Shown here in pieces: positions 33,935 to 43,212 of a stretch of DNA of 64,000 bases (positions within the stretch are counted from its first letter, which is position 1; each line of letters starts with the position of its first letter). The stretch is taken from positions 1,116,001-1,180,000 of the forward strand of contig NZ_CP099546.1 in assembly GCF_023973145.1 (NCBI RefSeq). The letters run 5' to 3'. The DNA is from Natronosalvus vescus. Lineage in GTDB: Archaea > Halobacteriota > Halobacteria > Halobacteriales > Natrialbaceae. Under the pieces are notes generated by a model that had not been told where the DNA came from, ran no database searches, and worked only from the letters and a program-made list of their open reading frames with translations. The translations under genes and the position numbers were made by a program.

Positions 33935-36225
33935 CGTTCGCGTTCGAATTCGAGGACGGCCTCGTTCGGGAGTGGACGCTGCTCGAGTCGGGGTCGAACT
34001 CGAACGATGACGAGGGTTCCCCGGGCGCAACCTACACCGAACGAACCGACTACGTCCCGGCGCTGTTCGTCGGCGGCCCGCTCGAGGCGCTCGAAGCCCT
34101 GCGCACGCACCTCGAGGGCGATCCGAAGGTAGCCGAGATGGAATTCGAGGAACGATACCCCAGCCTTCACGCCCACCACGATGGCGAGCGTGCGACCGTG
34201 TTGCGCGTCGGCCTCGAGCGCGTCGGCGAGGTGGGAACGCTGGCACGAGAGATCCGGGGCGTCTACGCCCGCGAGCACCACGCGCCGGGGACGCTCCGGC
34301 TGTTCGACGTCGACTTCGCGCCCGGATTCCGGTACTGCCTCGACGAGGGGATCGACCCCACCTCGTCGCGCCCGTTGCGGACGCTCGAGATCGGGATCGC
34401 CGATCGAGCGCTCGCCGCGGGCGACGTCTCCCGCCTCGAGATCGACGGCGACCCCGTCACCGGCGAACCGGCGGACGTCCTCTGGTCGCTCGGACGCCGC
34501 CTCGAGCGCCACGACCCGGACGTGCTCGTGGTGAGCCACGGCGACCTGATTCCGACGCTCGAGCGGGCGGCGACCGACGCGGGTCTCGACGGGTTTCAGC
34601 TGGGCCGGCTCCCCGGCTGGACGCAGCTGGCGGGCGAGAGTACGTACACCAGCTACGGCCAGGTCGGTCACTCCCCAGCCCGCTACCGGGTGCCGGGACG
34701 GGCGATCGTCGACACGTCGAACAGCTTCCTCTGGCACCAGTCGGGGCTGGCGGGGCTCGAGTACCTCGTTGGACAGTCGAAGCAACCGCTTCAGGAGGCG
34801 GCCCGGGCCAGCATCGGGACGATCCTGACGGCGATTCAGATCGGCGTCGCCCGGGAGTGGGACGTGCTCGCACCGCTGAACAAGTGGGAGCCGGAGCGAT
34901 TTCAATCCGTGTCGACGCTGCACGCGGCCGACCGCGGCGGCTTCACGTTTTCGCCGGAGGTAGGCTATCACGAGGACGTCCACGAGATCGATTTCGCCTC
35001 GCTGTATCCGCGGATCATCTGCCAACACAACGTGAGTCCGGAGACGCTCGATTGTGGGTGTTCCGTTGACAGCGAGCGAGCCGGGCGAGCCGGTGAGTCG
35101 GCCGACGACGACGGCGAACGGGTTCCCGAACTCGAGTATTACCTCTGCGGGACGGACGGCTTTCTCCCGGCGGTGTTGCGGCCGCTGCTCGACCGACGCG
35201 CCGCCTGCAAGCGACGGCTCGAACGCGGCGTCGAGGACGAGGCCGAAGCCGCCCGATTGCGTGGCCACTCGGGGGCGATCAAGTGGGTACTCGTCTCCTG
35301 CTTCGGCTACCAGGGCTACCGAAACGCGAAGTTTGGGCGGATCGAGTGCCACGAGGCGATCAACGCCTACGCCCGCGACATCGCCCTCACGGCGAAGGCT
35401 CGCCTCGAGGACGCCGGCTGGCACATCGTCCACGGGATCGTCGACAGCCTCTGGGTGGCCCCGCGGGTCGACGACCCGGAACCCATCGCGGACGTGATCG
35501 CCGAGATAAGCTGCGACGTCGGCATCGACCTCGAGCACGACGGCCACTACGAGTGGGTGTGTTTCGTCCCCAGACAGGATGCCAGCGTCGGAGACGGCGT
35601 CACCGCCGGTGCCCTGACCAAGTACGCCGGCAAGCGAACCACCGGTGAGTTCAAGATCCGCGGCCTCGAGTGTCGACAGCGCCACACCCCGCCGTTCATC
35701 GCGGCGTGTCAGCGTGAGTGCCTCGAGGTGCTCGACGATACCCGCGATCCGGAGGCCGTCTGCGATCGCCTGGCGCGACGACTCGGTGACCTGCGCCGGG
35801 GTGACGTCGACGTCGCCGAGGTGGCGATTACCAAACGCGTCTCGAAACCGCTCGAGGCCTACCGACAGGAGACGCTCACGGTGGGTGCGTTGCGGCGGTA
35901 CGCCGCCCACGACGTTCCGCGCCGCCCCGGACAGGCCGTCGAGTACGTCGTCGTCGACGACGATGCTAGCCGAACGCGCGAACGGATTCGGTTGCCGTTC
36001 GAACTCGAGACGGACGTCGTACCTGGAACGGAAGCCAAACTCGAGACGGACGTCGAACTCGAGAACGGCCGCCCACAAGCGCCGCCCTACCACAGCGACT
36101 ACTACGAACGCGCGCTCCTTCGAGCAGGCGAAAGCGTCCTCGCTGCGTTCGGCTGGGACGAGCGGCGAATTCGGCACTATCTCAGTGACGGCCGAACGGT
36201 TCAACTATCGACATTCTCCAGCTAA
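33931..36225 (+). CDS. polB2: Family B DNA polymerase PolB2 with degenerate catalytic motifs
   Basis: A 764-residue family B polymerase homologue. Motif A is kept (D354 in DFASLYP). Motif B is altered (K451-WVLVSCFG in place of K-xxx-N-S-x-Y-G). In motif C the usual YGDTDS reads HGIVDS (501-506), with only the second aspartate (D505) present. The KxY-like segment (ALTKYAGK, about 561-568) remains. In the exonuclease domain the Exo I Asp is absent (RTLEIGIAD, about 150-158) and the Exo III pattern lacks its aspartate (GLEYLVGQ). Archaeal PolB2 proteins are described as probably inactivated; Sulfolobus Dpo2 has nevertheless been linked to damage responses. GTG start, overlapping the previous gene. 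Confidence 0.9.
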   Translation: MTFAFEFEDGLVREWTLLESGSNSNDDEGSPGATYTERTDYVPALFVGGPLEALEALRTHLEGDPKVAEMEFEERYPSLHAHHDGERATVLRVGLERVGEVGTLAREIRGVYAREHHAPGTLRLFDVDFAPGFRYCLDEGIDPTSSRPLRTLEIGIADRALAAGDVSRLEIDGDPVTGEPADVLWSLGRRLERHDPDVLVVSHGDLIPTLERAATDAGLDGFQLGRLPGWTQLAGESTYTSYGQVGHSPARYRVPGRAIVDTSNSFLWHQSGLAGLEYLVGQSKQPLQEAARASIGTILTAIQIGVAREWDVLAPLNKWEPERFQSVSTLHAADRGGFTFSPEVGYHEDVHEIDFASLYPRIICQHNVSPETLDCGCSVDSERAGRAGESADDDGERVPELEYYLCGTDGFLPAVLRPLLDRRAACKRRLERGVEDEAEAARLRGHSGAIKWVLVSCFGYQGYRNAKFGRIECHEAINAYARDIALTAKARLEDAGWHIVHGIVDSLWVAPRVDDPEPIADVIAEISCDVGIDLEHDGHYEWVCFVPRQDASVGDGVTAGALTKYAGKRTTGEFKIRGLECRQRHTPPFIAACQRECLEVLDDTRDPEAVCDRLARRLGDLRRGDVDVAEVAITKRVSKPLEAYRQETLTVGALRRYAAHDVPRRPGQAVEYVVVDDDASRTRERIRLPFELETDVVPGTEAKLETDVELENGRPQAPPYHSDYYERALLRAGESVLAAFGWDERRIRHYLSDGRTVQLSTFSS

Positions 36226-36290
36226 CCGACCGATACTGTTAGCTAACCGCCACATTTACCCTCGCTGCACCCATTCACTGTCACAGTACG

Positions 36291-36750
36291 ATGGCAACCA
36301 GGGATCGGTCACACGGCAACGGTTCTCTCCAGATTCGACAGCAAGAGGCCGTCGCCGAACTCGGCCAGCGCGCCCTCGAGAGCGACGATCTCGAGCAACT
36401 GCTGTCGAACGGGGCCGTCGCCGTCAGCGAGGCGCTTGAGGCCAGGTGCAGCGTGATCGCCGAACGGTTGCCCGACGACTCGTTTCGCCTGCGCCAGGGT
36501 GTCGGCTGGTCTATGGACGTTCTCGGCACCAAACTGCGTCACCGGGGCCAGCATCGCTGCTGGGGCGGACGCTCGAGGCTGATGGAGCACGGCCGCCTCT
36601 GGGTCGAAACTGTCCCAATGAGGGATCGACGTTCCGATTTCGCCCCCTGCCGTCGTAACGACGGACGCGATTGTCACGTCGGAAGAACGCGGACGAGACG
36701 CGTTCACGTCCGAGCGAACCGAATTCCGAATACCGATCGAATGGCGATAG
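36291..36750 (+). pseudogene. Decayed GAF-domain sensor gene
   Basis: Residues 1-65 are clearly the start of a GAF domain of haloarchaeal signalling proteins: QEAVAELGQRALESDDLEQLL, then AVSEALEARCSVIAE and LRQGVGWS. The rest of the reading frame is Arg/His-rich and non-homologous. In another frame the sequence IDVPISPPAVVTTDAIVTSE is readable to a TAG at 36748-36750. The pattern fits a deletion with frameshifts that removed most of the GAF and any kinase domain. It lies just upstream of a response regulator, the normal place for its partner sensor kinase. Confidence 0.65.
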
Positions 36751-36828
36751 TAACTAATGCCTACCCGTACAACGGTAGATACGGATACCGGAACACGAAC
36801 GCGACATTCATCACTTGACATCACAGCC

Positions 36829-37272
36829 ATGCACGTAACTGAGCCGATCGACATCCTGTTGGTCGAGGACAATCCGGGCGATGTTCGACTGACACAAGAA
36901 GCGTTCAAGGAGGGTCGCATCGACAATACGCTCCACATTACCCGCGATGGCGCCGAAGCCATCTCGTTTTTACGCCGCGAGAACGGGCACGAAGATGCCC
37001 CGAAACCGGATCTGATCTTGCTCGATCTGAACCTTCCTCGGAAAAGCGGCGCGGACGTCCTCGAAGTGCTGAAAAACGATCGGAATCTCAGGCGCATCCC
37101 GACGATCGTCCTCACGAGCTCGGAAGCCGAAGAGGACATCGTCTCCTCCTACGAGAACTACGCGAACGCCTACCTGACGAAACCGATCGATCCTGACGAG
37201 TTCATCGACGCACTGCGAACGTTCGAGACCTTCTGGTTGTCAGTCGTGCAACTTCCACCGAGCGAAGAGTAA
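36829..37272 (+). CDS. Single-domain response regulator
   Basis: A 147-residue CheY-like receiver. The acidic pair E13-D14 in LLVEDNPGD, the phosphoacceptor D66 in ILLDLNLP, and K118 in LTKPID are all present. There is no output domain, so it signals by protein-protein contact. The ATG at 36829 opens the domain. It overlaps the following regulator by one base (TAATG). The neighbouring sensor gene is decayed, so the input kinase must be elsewhere. Confidence 0.93.
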   Translation: MHVTEPIDILLVEDNPGDVRLTQEAFKEGRIDNTLHITRDGAEAISFLRRENGHEDAPKPDLILLDLNLPRKSGADVLEVLKNDRNLRRIPTIVLTSSEAEEDIVSSYENYANAYLTKPIDPDEFIDALRTFETFWLSVVQLPPSEE

Positions 37273-39029
37273 TGACAGGGGATACACGTCTCGAGATTCT
37301 CCTGATCGAGGACAATCCGGGCGATGCGCGCCTCATCGAGGAGATGCTTGGGGAAGCGGAGGAACTGATCGAGCGCATTGGAACGGAGCAGGCCGCAGGT
37401 GAGACGCCACACGTCCACCACGAGACCCGACTCGAGAACGGACTGGCCTATCTTATCGGAGCCGACAGCGACGAGGAAGCATCCGGTGACAGTGACGACG
37501 ATACGAATGGTGGCCACAGCATCGAACGCTCAGCGGAGAGCGAAGCCACGACCACCGACGTCGTGCTCCTCGATCTGAACCTCCCGGATAGCACCGGTCT
37601 CGAGACGTTGTCGTCGGTTCTCGAGGCCGCGCCGGAGGTGCCGGTCATCGTCCTCACGGGTCTCCAGGATAGCGATACTGGTATCGAAGCCATTTCGAGA
37701 GGTGCCCAGGAGTACCTCGTGAAAGACGAGGTGACGAGCCCGATGCTCGTGCGAACCCTCTCGCACGCAATCGAGCGCCACGAACAACTTCTCGAGCGCG
37801 AACGACGACGTCAGGAACTCGAGGCGTTGAACCGACTCAACCGGATCGGTCAGGAGATCACCCACGACGTCCTGACGACGTCGACGCGCGAGGAACTCGA
37901 ACAGGCGGTCTGTGACCGTCTCGCTGCGGACGACGCCTATCGATTCGCCTGGATGGGCGAAGTGAGCCCGGGCGGCGATCAACTCGTACCGCGGGCCGTT
38001 GCCGGGGTCGAGGACGGCTATCTCGACGAGGTGACGATCACCGTTGGGAACGATGCCACGGGACAGGGGCCTTCGGGCAAAGCGATTCAGACGGGGACGA
38101 TACAGGTGGTGCAGGACATCGTGACGGCGGACAACTACGGCCCCTGGCGGGAATCTGCCCACGAGCGAGGATACCGTTCCTCGGCGGCAATCCCGATCAG
38201 TTACGAGGGGCTTCGGTACGGCGTCCTCAACGTTTACTCGGCCCGAGCAGACGCATTTGCGGAGTACGAGCGGACGTTGCTCGGTCGCCTCGGCGACGTC
38301 GTTGCGCACGCGATCACGGCGCTCGAGCGAAAGGAGGCGTTATTGACCGACGCCACGCTCGAACTCGAGTTCGTTGCCGAGGAGACGCTTCCGGAGCTCG
38401 TCGCGGTGACACAGGACGACGGAAGCGAGGTTCGCTTCAACCAATTTATTCGCTCGAACGAGCGTGTACTGGCGTATGGCTCCGCCAGCGGCGTGGAACA
38501 GGAGACGCTGGAGGATGCAATCGAACGGATCGATGGGCTCAGCGACCTTCGGGTTCTGACCCCGGGTCAGGAAGAGTACGATTTCGAACTCACCAAAACG
38601 GATGGCATCGACCTGTTCGAGACGGTTGCGACCCACGGTGGCCGGGTCAACTCGGCTCGCATCGAAGACGACTCGCTCCGCTTTGTCATCGAACTCTCCC
38701 AGCAAAGTGAGACCGCACAGGTGATCGAAACGGTCGAGTCGGTTTGCCCCGGGGCGACGTTCGTCGCCCAGCGAACGGCCGAACGAAGCGATCCCTCGAT
38801 TCCTGGCTCGAGCGTCATCGAGACGAAACTCACCGATCGGCAACTCGACGCGCTCGAGACGGCCTACCGGTCCGGCTTCTTCGACTGGCCGCGTACCTCC
38901 ACGGGCGAGGAGGTCGCTGAACGGCTGGACATCTCGCCGGCCACGTTCACCCAGCACCTGCGGGCGGCCGAACTGAAGTTCTTCGATGCGGTGTTCGCCG
39001 GCGAGTCGGCGTCTCCTGGCGAGGAGTGA
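37272..39029 (+). CDS. Response regulator with GAF and Bat-type HTH output (REC-GAF-HTH)
   Basis: 585 residues. An N-terminal receiver has D101 as phosphoacceptor in VVLLDLNLPD. It contains a 30-residue acidic insertion (about 65-95), unusual within a receiver. Next come a linker helix, a GAF domain (about 190-345; WMGEVSPGGDQLVPRAVAG), the bacterio-opsin activator-associated domain (about 360-505), and a C-terminal HTH_10 (about 520-575, ATFTQHLRAAELKFFDAV). Such proteins activate transcription in response to light, redox or ligand cues. Start directly follows the upstream stop, so it is cotranscribed with the single-domain regulator. Confidence 0.92.
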   Translation: MTGDTRLEILLIEDNPGDARLIEEMLGEAEELIERIGTEQAAGETPHVHHETRLENGLAYLIGADSDEEASGDSDDDTNGGHSIERSAESEATTTDVVLLDLNLPDSTGLETLSSVLEAAPEVPVIVLTGLQDSDTGIEAISRGAQEYLVKDEVTSPMLVRTLSHAIERHEQLLERERRRQELEALNRLNRIGQEITHDVLTTSTREELEQAVCDRLAADDAYRFAWMGEVSPGGDQLVPRAVAGVEDGYLDEVTITVGNDATGQGPSGKAIQTGTIQVVQDIVTADNYGPWRESAHERGYRSSAAIPISYEGLRYGVLNVYSARADAFAEYERTLLGRLGDVVAHAITALERKEALLTDATLELEFVAEETLPELVAVTQDDGSEVRFNQFIRSNERVLAYGSASGVEQETLEDAIERIDGLSDLRVLTPGQEEYDFELTKTDGIDLFETVATHGGRVNSARIEDDSLRFVIELSQQSETAQVIETVESVCPGATFVAQRTAERSDPSIPGSSVIETKLTDRQLDALETAYRSGFFDWPRTSTGEEVAERLDISPATFTQHLRAAELKFFDAVFAGESASPGEE

Positions 39030-39170
39030 CTGCCGGGCCCATCGGTTCCGTCGCCGATTCTGTTGTCGGGCGTCCAACTGAGTCGTTTGGCCACGTCGTA
39101 CTCGAGCGACCCGTATCCGTTTGTTGGACACACTCCTCACTCGAGCGACCCGCGTCTGCGCGACCGACCC

Positions 39171-39213
39171 AGTCGCTCACTCACTCAGTCACTCAGTCGC
39201 TCACTCAGTCACA
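39171..39213. repeat. Low-complexity CTCACTCAGT repeat
   Basis: A 43-base run of CACTCAGT-type units (two nearly identical halves beginning CAGTCGCTCACTCA). It lies in the 293-bp gap between the regulator and the ABC transporter, where no gene is seen apart from the transporter promoter. Confidence 0.7.
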
Positions 39214-39322
39214 CGAGACTGCGTCGAGCATAACGGCACAACCTGGCTGCCAGCACGTCCGAGGGAAACTGCTGCCCGACCGAATCGAACCGCTTACCCC
39301 GGATCGGTGGCTACTCGGCCGT

Positions 39323-40330
39323 ATGGCAGGTGGCAGGGACGACGCCCGTGGCGGCACTGACCCGGTTGTCGACGCCGACGGCCTCGAGAAGACCTACGGC
39401 GACACCAGTGCGCTCTCGGGCGTGTCGCTGTCGGTCGGACGCGGCGAGGTGTTCGGCCTCATCGGCCCCAACGGTGCGGGGAAGACGACGCTCGTGCGGG
39501 CGCTAACGGGGACGACCGTCCCGGATGCGGGATCGGTGACCATCCTCGGCGAGACGCCGGAAGCCGTCGACCGAAACCGCATTGCCGTCCTCCCGCAGGC
39601 GTTTTCGCCACCGAATCGACTCACTGCTCGCGAACTCCTCACTTACTACGCGGGGCTGTACGACGACGCCAGCGATCCCGACGCGGTACTCGCTGACGTC
39701 GGGCTCGCCGACGACGGCGATACCTGGTACGAGAACCTCTCGGGGGGCCAGCAACGACGGGTCTGCGTCGGTGCCGCAATCGTCAACGACCCCGACCTCC
39801 TCTTTCTCGACGAGCCGACGACCGGAATCGATCCGGCCGGCCGACGAACGGTCTGGAACCTGCTCGAGGCGCTCGCGGCCGCCGGAACGACCATCGTACT
39901 TACGACCCACGACATGGCCGAAGCAGAGCGGCTGACCGATCGCGTCGGCCTCCTGGCGGATGGGGCGCTCGTCGCCCAGGAAACGCCGACCACGCTGGTC
40001 GCCGACCACGGCGGCTCGAGTCGGCTGACGATCGAGGCCGACGATGGAGCCGGATCGACCGGCGGTGCGGGAACAGCCGCGATCGAACGGGCACTCGCCG
40101 AACACGCCCTCGAGTACCCCGTCGACTCGTTCGAGCACGGCGTCGTCGTCAACGACATCGAACCGGCCGAAATCGGTCGCGTCGTCGACGCCCTCGAGGC
40201 GGCTGACGTCCACTACACCGGCCTCGAGTGGAGCGAACCGGGGCTCGAGGACGTGTATCTGTCGCTGGCGGGGGAAGTCGAACGGGCGGGAACCGATAAG
40301 GTCGTGGCCGCAGGCGGTGAGCGCCGATGA
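39323..40330 (+). CDS. ABC transporter ATP-binding protein (ABC-2 exporter)
   Basis: A 335-residue ATPase of the drug/lipid exporter branch. Walker A GPNGAGKT is at 48-55, the signature LSGGQQRR at about 139-146, and Walker B LLFLDEPTTGID about 15 residues later with the downstream TTHDMAEAERL H-loop. The C-terminal 90 residues form the DUF4162-like accessory domain. The ATG at 39323 is preferred because upstream sequence is Ser/Thr-rich and unlike the family. Its stop overlaps the start of the permease gene (ATGA). Confidence 0.93.
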   Translation: MAGGRDDARGGTDPVVDADGLEKTYGDTSALSGVSLSVGRGEVFGLIGPNGAGKTTLVRALTGTTVPDAGSVTILGETPEAVDRNRIAVLPQAFSPPNRLTARELLTYYAGLYDDASDPDAVLADVGLADDGDTWYENLSGGQQRRVCVGAAIVNDPDLLFLDEPTTGIDPAGRRTVWNLLEALAAAGTTIVLTTHDMAEAERLTDRVGLLADGALVAQETPTTLVADHGGSSRLTIEADDGAGSTGGAGTAAIERALAEHALEYPVDSFEHGVVVNDIEPAEIGRVVDALEAADVHYTGLEWSEPGLEDVYLSLAGEVERAGTDKVVAAGGERR

Positions 40331-41112
40331 GCCGCGTTACCCGACTCCGGGCCGCCGTCGGTGCGGACTGGCGTTCCTTTACTCGCCGGCGGACGGCAGT
40401 CTTCTTCACGTTCTTCTTCCCCGTGATCCTGATCGTCATCTTCGGTGCGCTCGTGCGAACCGATCCGACGGGTGGGGGCCTCTTTGCCGAGCCGCCGGCG
40501 TACTACGTGCCCGGCTACCTCGCCGTCGTCGTCCTCTTTACGCCCCTCTCGCGACTCGGCAGCGAGGTGGCCCGTCACCGGGAGGGGAATCGATTCGAGA
40601 AGCTGGCGACGACGCCACTGTCGCGAGGGGAGTGGCTGCTGGCCCAGACGCTCGTCAACGCGATCATCATCGGCCTGGCGAGTCTCCTGATCCTCGTCCT
40701 CGTGGTCGTCCTCACGGGGGCCGACATCGCCTACTCGCCGTGGCTCGTTCCGTACGTGCTCGTCGGCACCGTCTGTTTCTGTGGCATCGGTGCCCTCCTC
40801 GGCAGTTACACCGATTCGCAGGACGGTGCCGTCGCCGCGAGCAACGCAATCGGCCTCCCGTTGCTCTTTCTCTCCGAGACGTTCATCGCCCTCGAGCAGT
40901 TACCCGGCTGGTTCGGCCCGCTGGTGAACCTCTCGCCGCTGACGTACTTCGCTCGAGGGGTTCGCGCGGCCACGTATCCCGAATCGGCGACCGGGACCGC
41001 CGGGGTTGCGGGCACGGGGATCGACCCCGTCCTGGGGAACCTGCTCGTGCTCGCGGCGCTCGCCGTCGTAACGTTCGCCGTCGGGGCGTGGTCGATTCCG
41101 CGAACGGATTGA
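40327..41112 (+). CDS. ABC-2 type transporter permease
   Basis: A 261-residue permease with six membrane helices and the ABC-2 signature region RLGSEVARHREGNRFEKLATTPLSR, followed by a cluster of helices ending ALAVVTFAVGAWSIPRTD. Together with the ATPase it would form an exporter for drugs, lipids or polysaccharide. The overlapping start implies coupled translation with the ATPase gene. Confidence 0.92.
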   Translation: MSRVTRLRAAVGADWRSFTRRRTAVFFTFFFPVILIVIFGALVRTDPTGGGLFAEPPAYYVPGYLAVVVLFTPLSRLGSEVARHREGNRFEKLATTPLSRGEWLLAQTLVNAIIIGLASLLILVLVVVLTGADIAYSPWLVPYVLVGTVCFCGIGALLGSYTDSQDGAVAASNAIGLPLLFLSETFIALEQLPGWFGPLVNLSPLTYFARGVRAATYPESATGTAGVAGTGIDPVLGNLLVLAALAVVTFAVGAWSIPRTD

Positions 41113-41260
41113 GCGTCGACCAGTCCCCCGCTTAGCGGAACCGTTGTAGTCACGCATAGAACGGTTCGAATACCCTCTCTGTAACTACCCGAGGAACGAG
41201 ATGTACAGGGCAAGCAGTTACTGGAGCAGCTATTGATCTCCCCATCTACTGTTAAAAATC

Positions 41261-41319
41261 GTCTGCTGCATACAGAGGATGGATGCAGCACACTGATTCA
41301 CTTTATTTCGACCCACTGA
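41261..41319. repeat. Short dispersed repeat R1, copy 1
   Basis: Begins GTCTGCTGCATACAGAG. It contains 8-bp perfect inverted arms (TGCTGCAT and ATGCAGCA) around an 11-base spacer, then a conserved TTTATTTCGACCCA-like tail. A second copy is at 43332. It lies in a 262-bp gene-free gap after the ABC transporter. Confidence 0.65.
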
Positions 41320-41374
41320 TTCTGAACTACCCGGTATAGAAACCTGCGAATTGACCGCTGAAGAATTAGGTGCG

Positions 41375-41791
41375 CTACCTTACTCGCCTAAACGAGGTTT
41401 GCACTGCGTCGGTGTCTTTACATTGGGTGAACGGCGCGTTGAACTGATACGTTTCTTCGACGGTGAGAGGTTTTCGAGTAAGAACCCATAATTCGGTTCC
41501 GTCGTCGACGTACTCCGCATCATACTCGTATAATACCCGGTCGGCGGATTGCTCAGCCATACAACTCACAAATTCTTCGATGGGTTCGAGGGCATTCGTG
41601 ACGACCCACGGTTCCTTCCGCCGGAACGTCTCTTCGTCAGTTTCTGCGACACCGCCTTGGCCCTGTCCTTGCTGACCGGCTGCAGTTCCTCCAATAATCG
41701 CCGTAACGCCTACGACGACCGCTCCTGCAGCGCCTTTTCGTAGCACGGTGCGTCGCGAGACATTCGCACTCGGTTCGATATTTCGTTTCAT
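41375..41791 (-). CDS. Tat-exported small protein
   Basis: 138 residues from the ATG at 41791. The N-terminus SANVSRRTVLRKGAAGAVV has the twin-Arg motif, followed by a hydrophobic stretch to a likely cleavage around AAGQQ (about 39). A mature domain of about 95 residues has two Cys (about 77 and 124), probably a disulfide, and ends FRRVR. No family is recognised. A GAGGGG-like Shine-Dalgarno precedes the ATG. A TATA at 41841-41850 would also allow a leaderless start at an in-frame ATG at 41821. Confidence 0.72.
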   Translation of the reverse strand: MKRNIEPSANVSRRTVLRKGAAGAVVVGVTAIIGGTAAGQQGQGQGGVAETDEETFRRKEPWVVTNALEPIEEFVSCMAEQSADRVLYEYDAEYVDDGTELWVLTRKPLTVEETYQFNAPFTQCKDTDAVQTSFRRVR

Positions 41792-41840
41792 CGGTATTCC
41801 ACCCCTCGTCAAGAGGAGCATCACTTCTACCGAGAGAGTC

Positions 41841-41850
41841 CTATTTAAAC
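41841..41850 (-). promoter_or_regulatory. TATA box for the Tat-exported protein
   Basis: GTTTAAATAG on the minus strand, about 55 nt before the ATG at 41791 and 25 nt before an in-frame ATG at 41821. It supports expression of the gene but leaves the start open. Confidence 0.5.
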
Positions 41851-42065
41851 AAAGTCGATCGTTTTAGAAACACGGTGACAATATCTACGGGTTACTGGGA
41901 AAAGCCCCATCCCTTGACGGCCTTGAGCTTGCAAACCCTCCCTCTGTTCTACTGTCATAAAGCTCATCTATTCCGGTCGTACCTATGGCTTCTGAGTGGC
42001 CGGTAGTGGTATGTCCTTCCCCTGTACTGAGCGTTCGACCTTCCGCGTTGATCGCTCCTCAGTCC

Positions 42066-42094
42066 GTGCGAGATTCGCGCTGTGAGTTCAGCAC
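42066..42094. repeat. Dispersed repeat R2, copy 1
   Basis: GTGCGAGATTCGCGCTGTGA followed by GTTCAGCAC. It is related to copies at 45793, 45859 and 46305, which share the pattern GTGC-x-AGATxCGCG-x-TTCAGCA with substitutions. Confidence 0.55.
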
Positions 42095-42709
42095 GGTCGT
42101 TGAAACCTATCACCGTTTGAGGATCTCAACAACGCCTTCATACCCTACTCGCTCAGATTGCTCGCACGATGTCGTCTTCCTGGCCACAGAAACAAATTGC
42201 CGATCTAGAATTCGAAAAGGGATCGAGATGCCTCGTCTTTAACCGCGAAAGAGTGTCAACGGCGATGTTTGAGGCTATAGAACGGACATGATGGGCGTTT
42301 GTGTCGCCCTCCCCCTCAACGACGAGTGCGTATGATGATATCGCGCATATCGGTTCCGGGCTACTAACCCCATGCTCACCCCAACATGGAGTAAAGGTTG
42401 GACGTACCAGCTCTTGATTCCAGATTAACTGCTAAAGTGAAAGCGGAAGGTAGGGGTCTCAGTGAATATGCTCCCTAGACTGAAGGGATTCACAGAGGGA
42501 TGGGCGCTTCTATGATCGTATTGGCCAGACTACCTTGGTGATCATAACCACGACAACTGTCCGGAAGATGTGTGTAGAGGTGGCCTATGGATGAACCTAG
42601 GAAGAGCTCTTGGAGTAGGCGATTTTCGCTCGAGATGGCTTTCAGGCCAGAGGAAAGCGTGAGCAGGAGAACGAGAGTGACCCGAAAAGTGGGGCAAATC
42701 GCGCTCTCA

Positions 42710-42800
42710 AAAGTTCATAATCGGTTTCACTCTTGCGTTTTCCGGATTCGCGCTCATCAGGATAAGAATCGCTACGAAGCGAGCCTCGAACCGATTTCAC
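42710..42800. repeat. Inverted-motif cassette A
   Basis: Starts with AAAGTTCATAATCGGTT (42710-42726), identical over 17 bases to the start of cassette B, and ends with TCGAACCGATTTCAC, a partly decayed inverse of the left motif. The interior shows no gene. Confidence 0.5.
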
Positions 42801-42889
42801 AAAAATGAATTCACTGGTTTAGAGCCTTCTCTGCAGGGATCTCACTCATCCACTCGAGTCGAACGCGTAGCCGACCAGTACACGACTCG

Positions 42890-43015
42890 AAAGTTCATAA
42901 TCGGTTCCCTGCTATCGGTTTGGGGGTTCGATACTACACAGAGATCACCGAAGAGGGTGAGACCTCTTCCAAAAAAGAAACCTCACCATAGAGCGCGTCT
43001 CGAACCGGTTATGCA
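42890..43015. repeat. Inverted-motif cassette B
   Basis: Left motif AAAGTTCATAATCGGTT (42890-42906); right motif CTCGAACCGGTTATGCA ending at 43015, whose reverse complement pairs with the left motif over about nine positions. The 98-base interior is unlike cassette A. Confidence 0.5.
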
Positions 43016-43212
43016 CGTTTGACGCCTCGAGTCTTGCATCTGCTCAGCGAGTACCGATCACGAAACGAACCTCGCTCGCCCATCAGCCCCGGCAATCATC
43101 GAAACATACACGAACGCTCCCTAATCGCCTCGAGAAGCCTTCTACTCGACTATTGGGACACGAGCCTTGCTCTCGAGGAAGATCCTTATCGTGCAACCTT
43201 TCCTAGACTATC

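Noticed and set aside
33799-36204. An 801-codon open frame on the minus strand opposite polB2
   Set aside because: It is the mirror of high-GC codon use in polB2; composition is Arg/Val/Glu-rich without any recognisable domain.
41160-41200. GGTTCGAAT-like segment suggestive of a tRNA T-loop
   Set aside because: No acceptor stem, anticodon or D-arm partner could be found around it.
42587-42808. A 73-codon plus-strand frame in the gene-poor stretch
   Set aside because: Covers cassette A, codon usage is not haloarchaeal, and there is no promoter or homologue-like motif.
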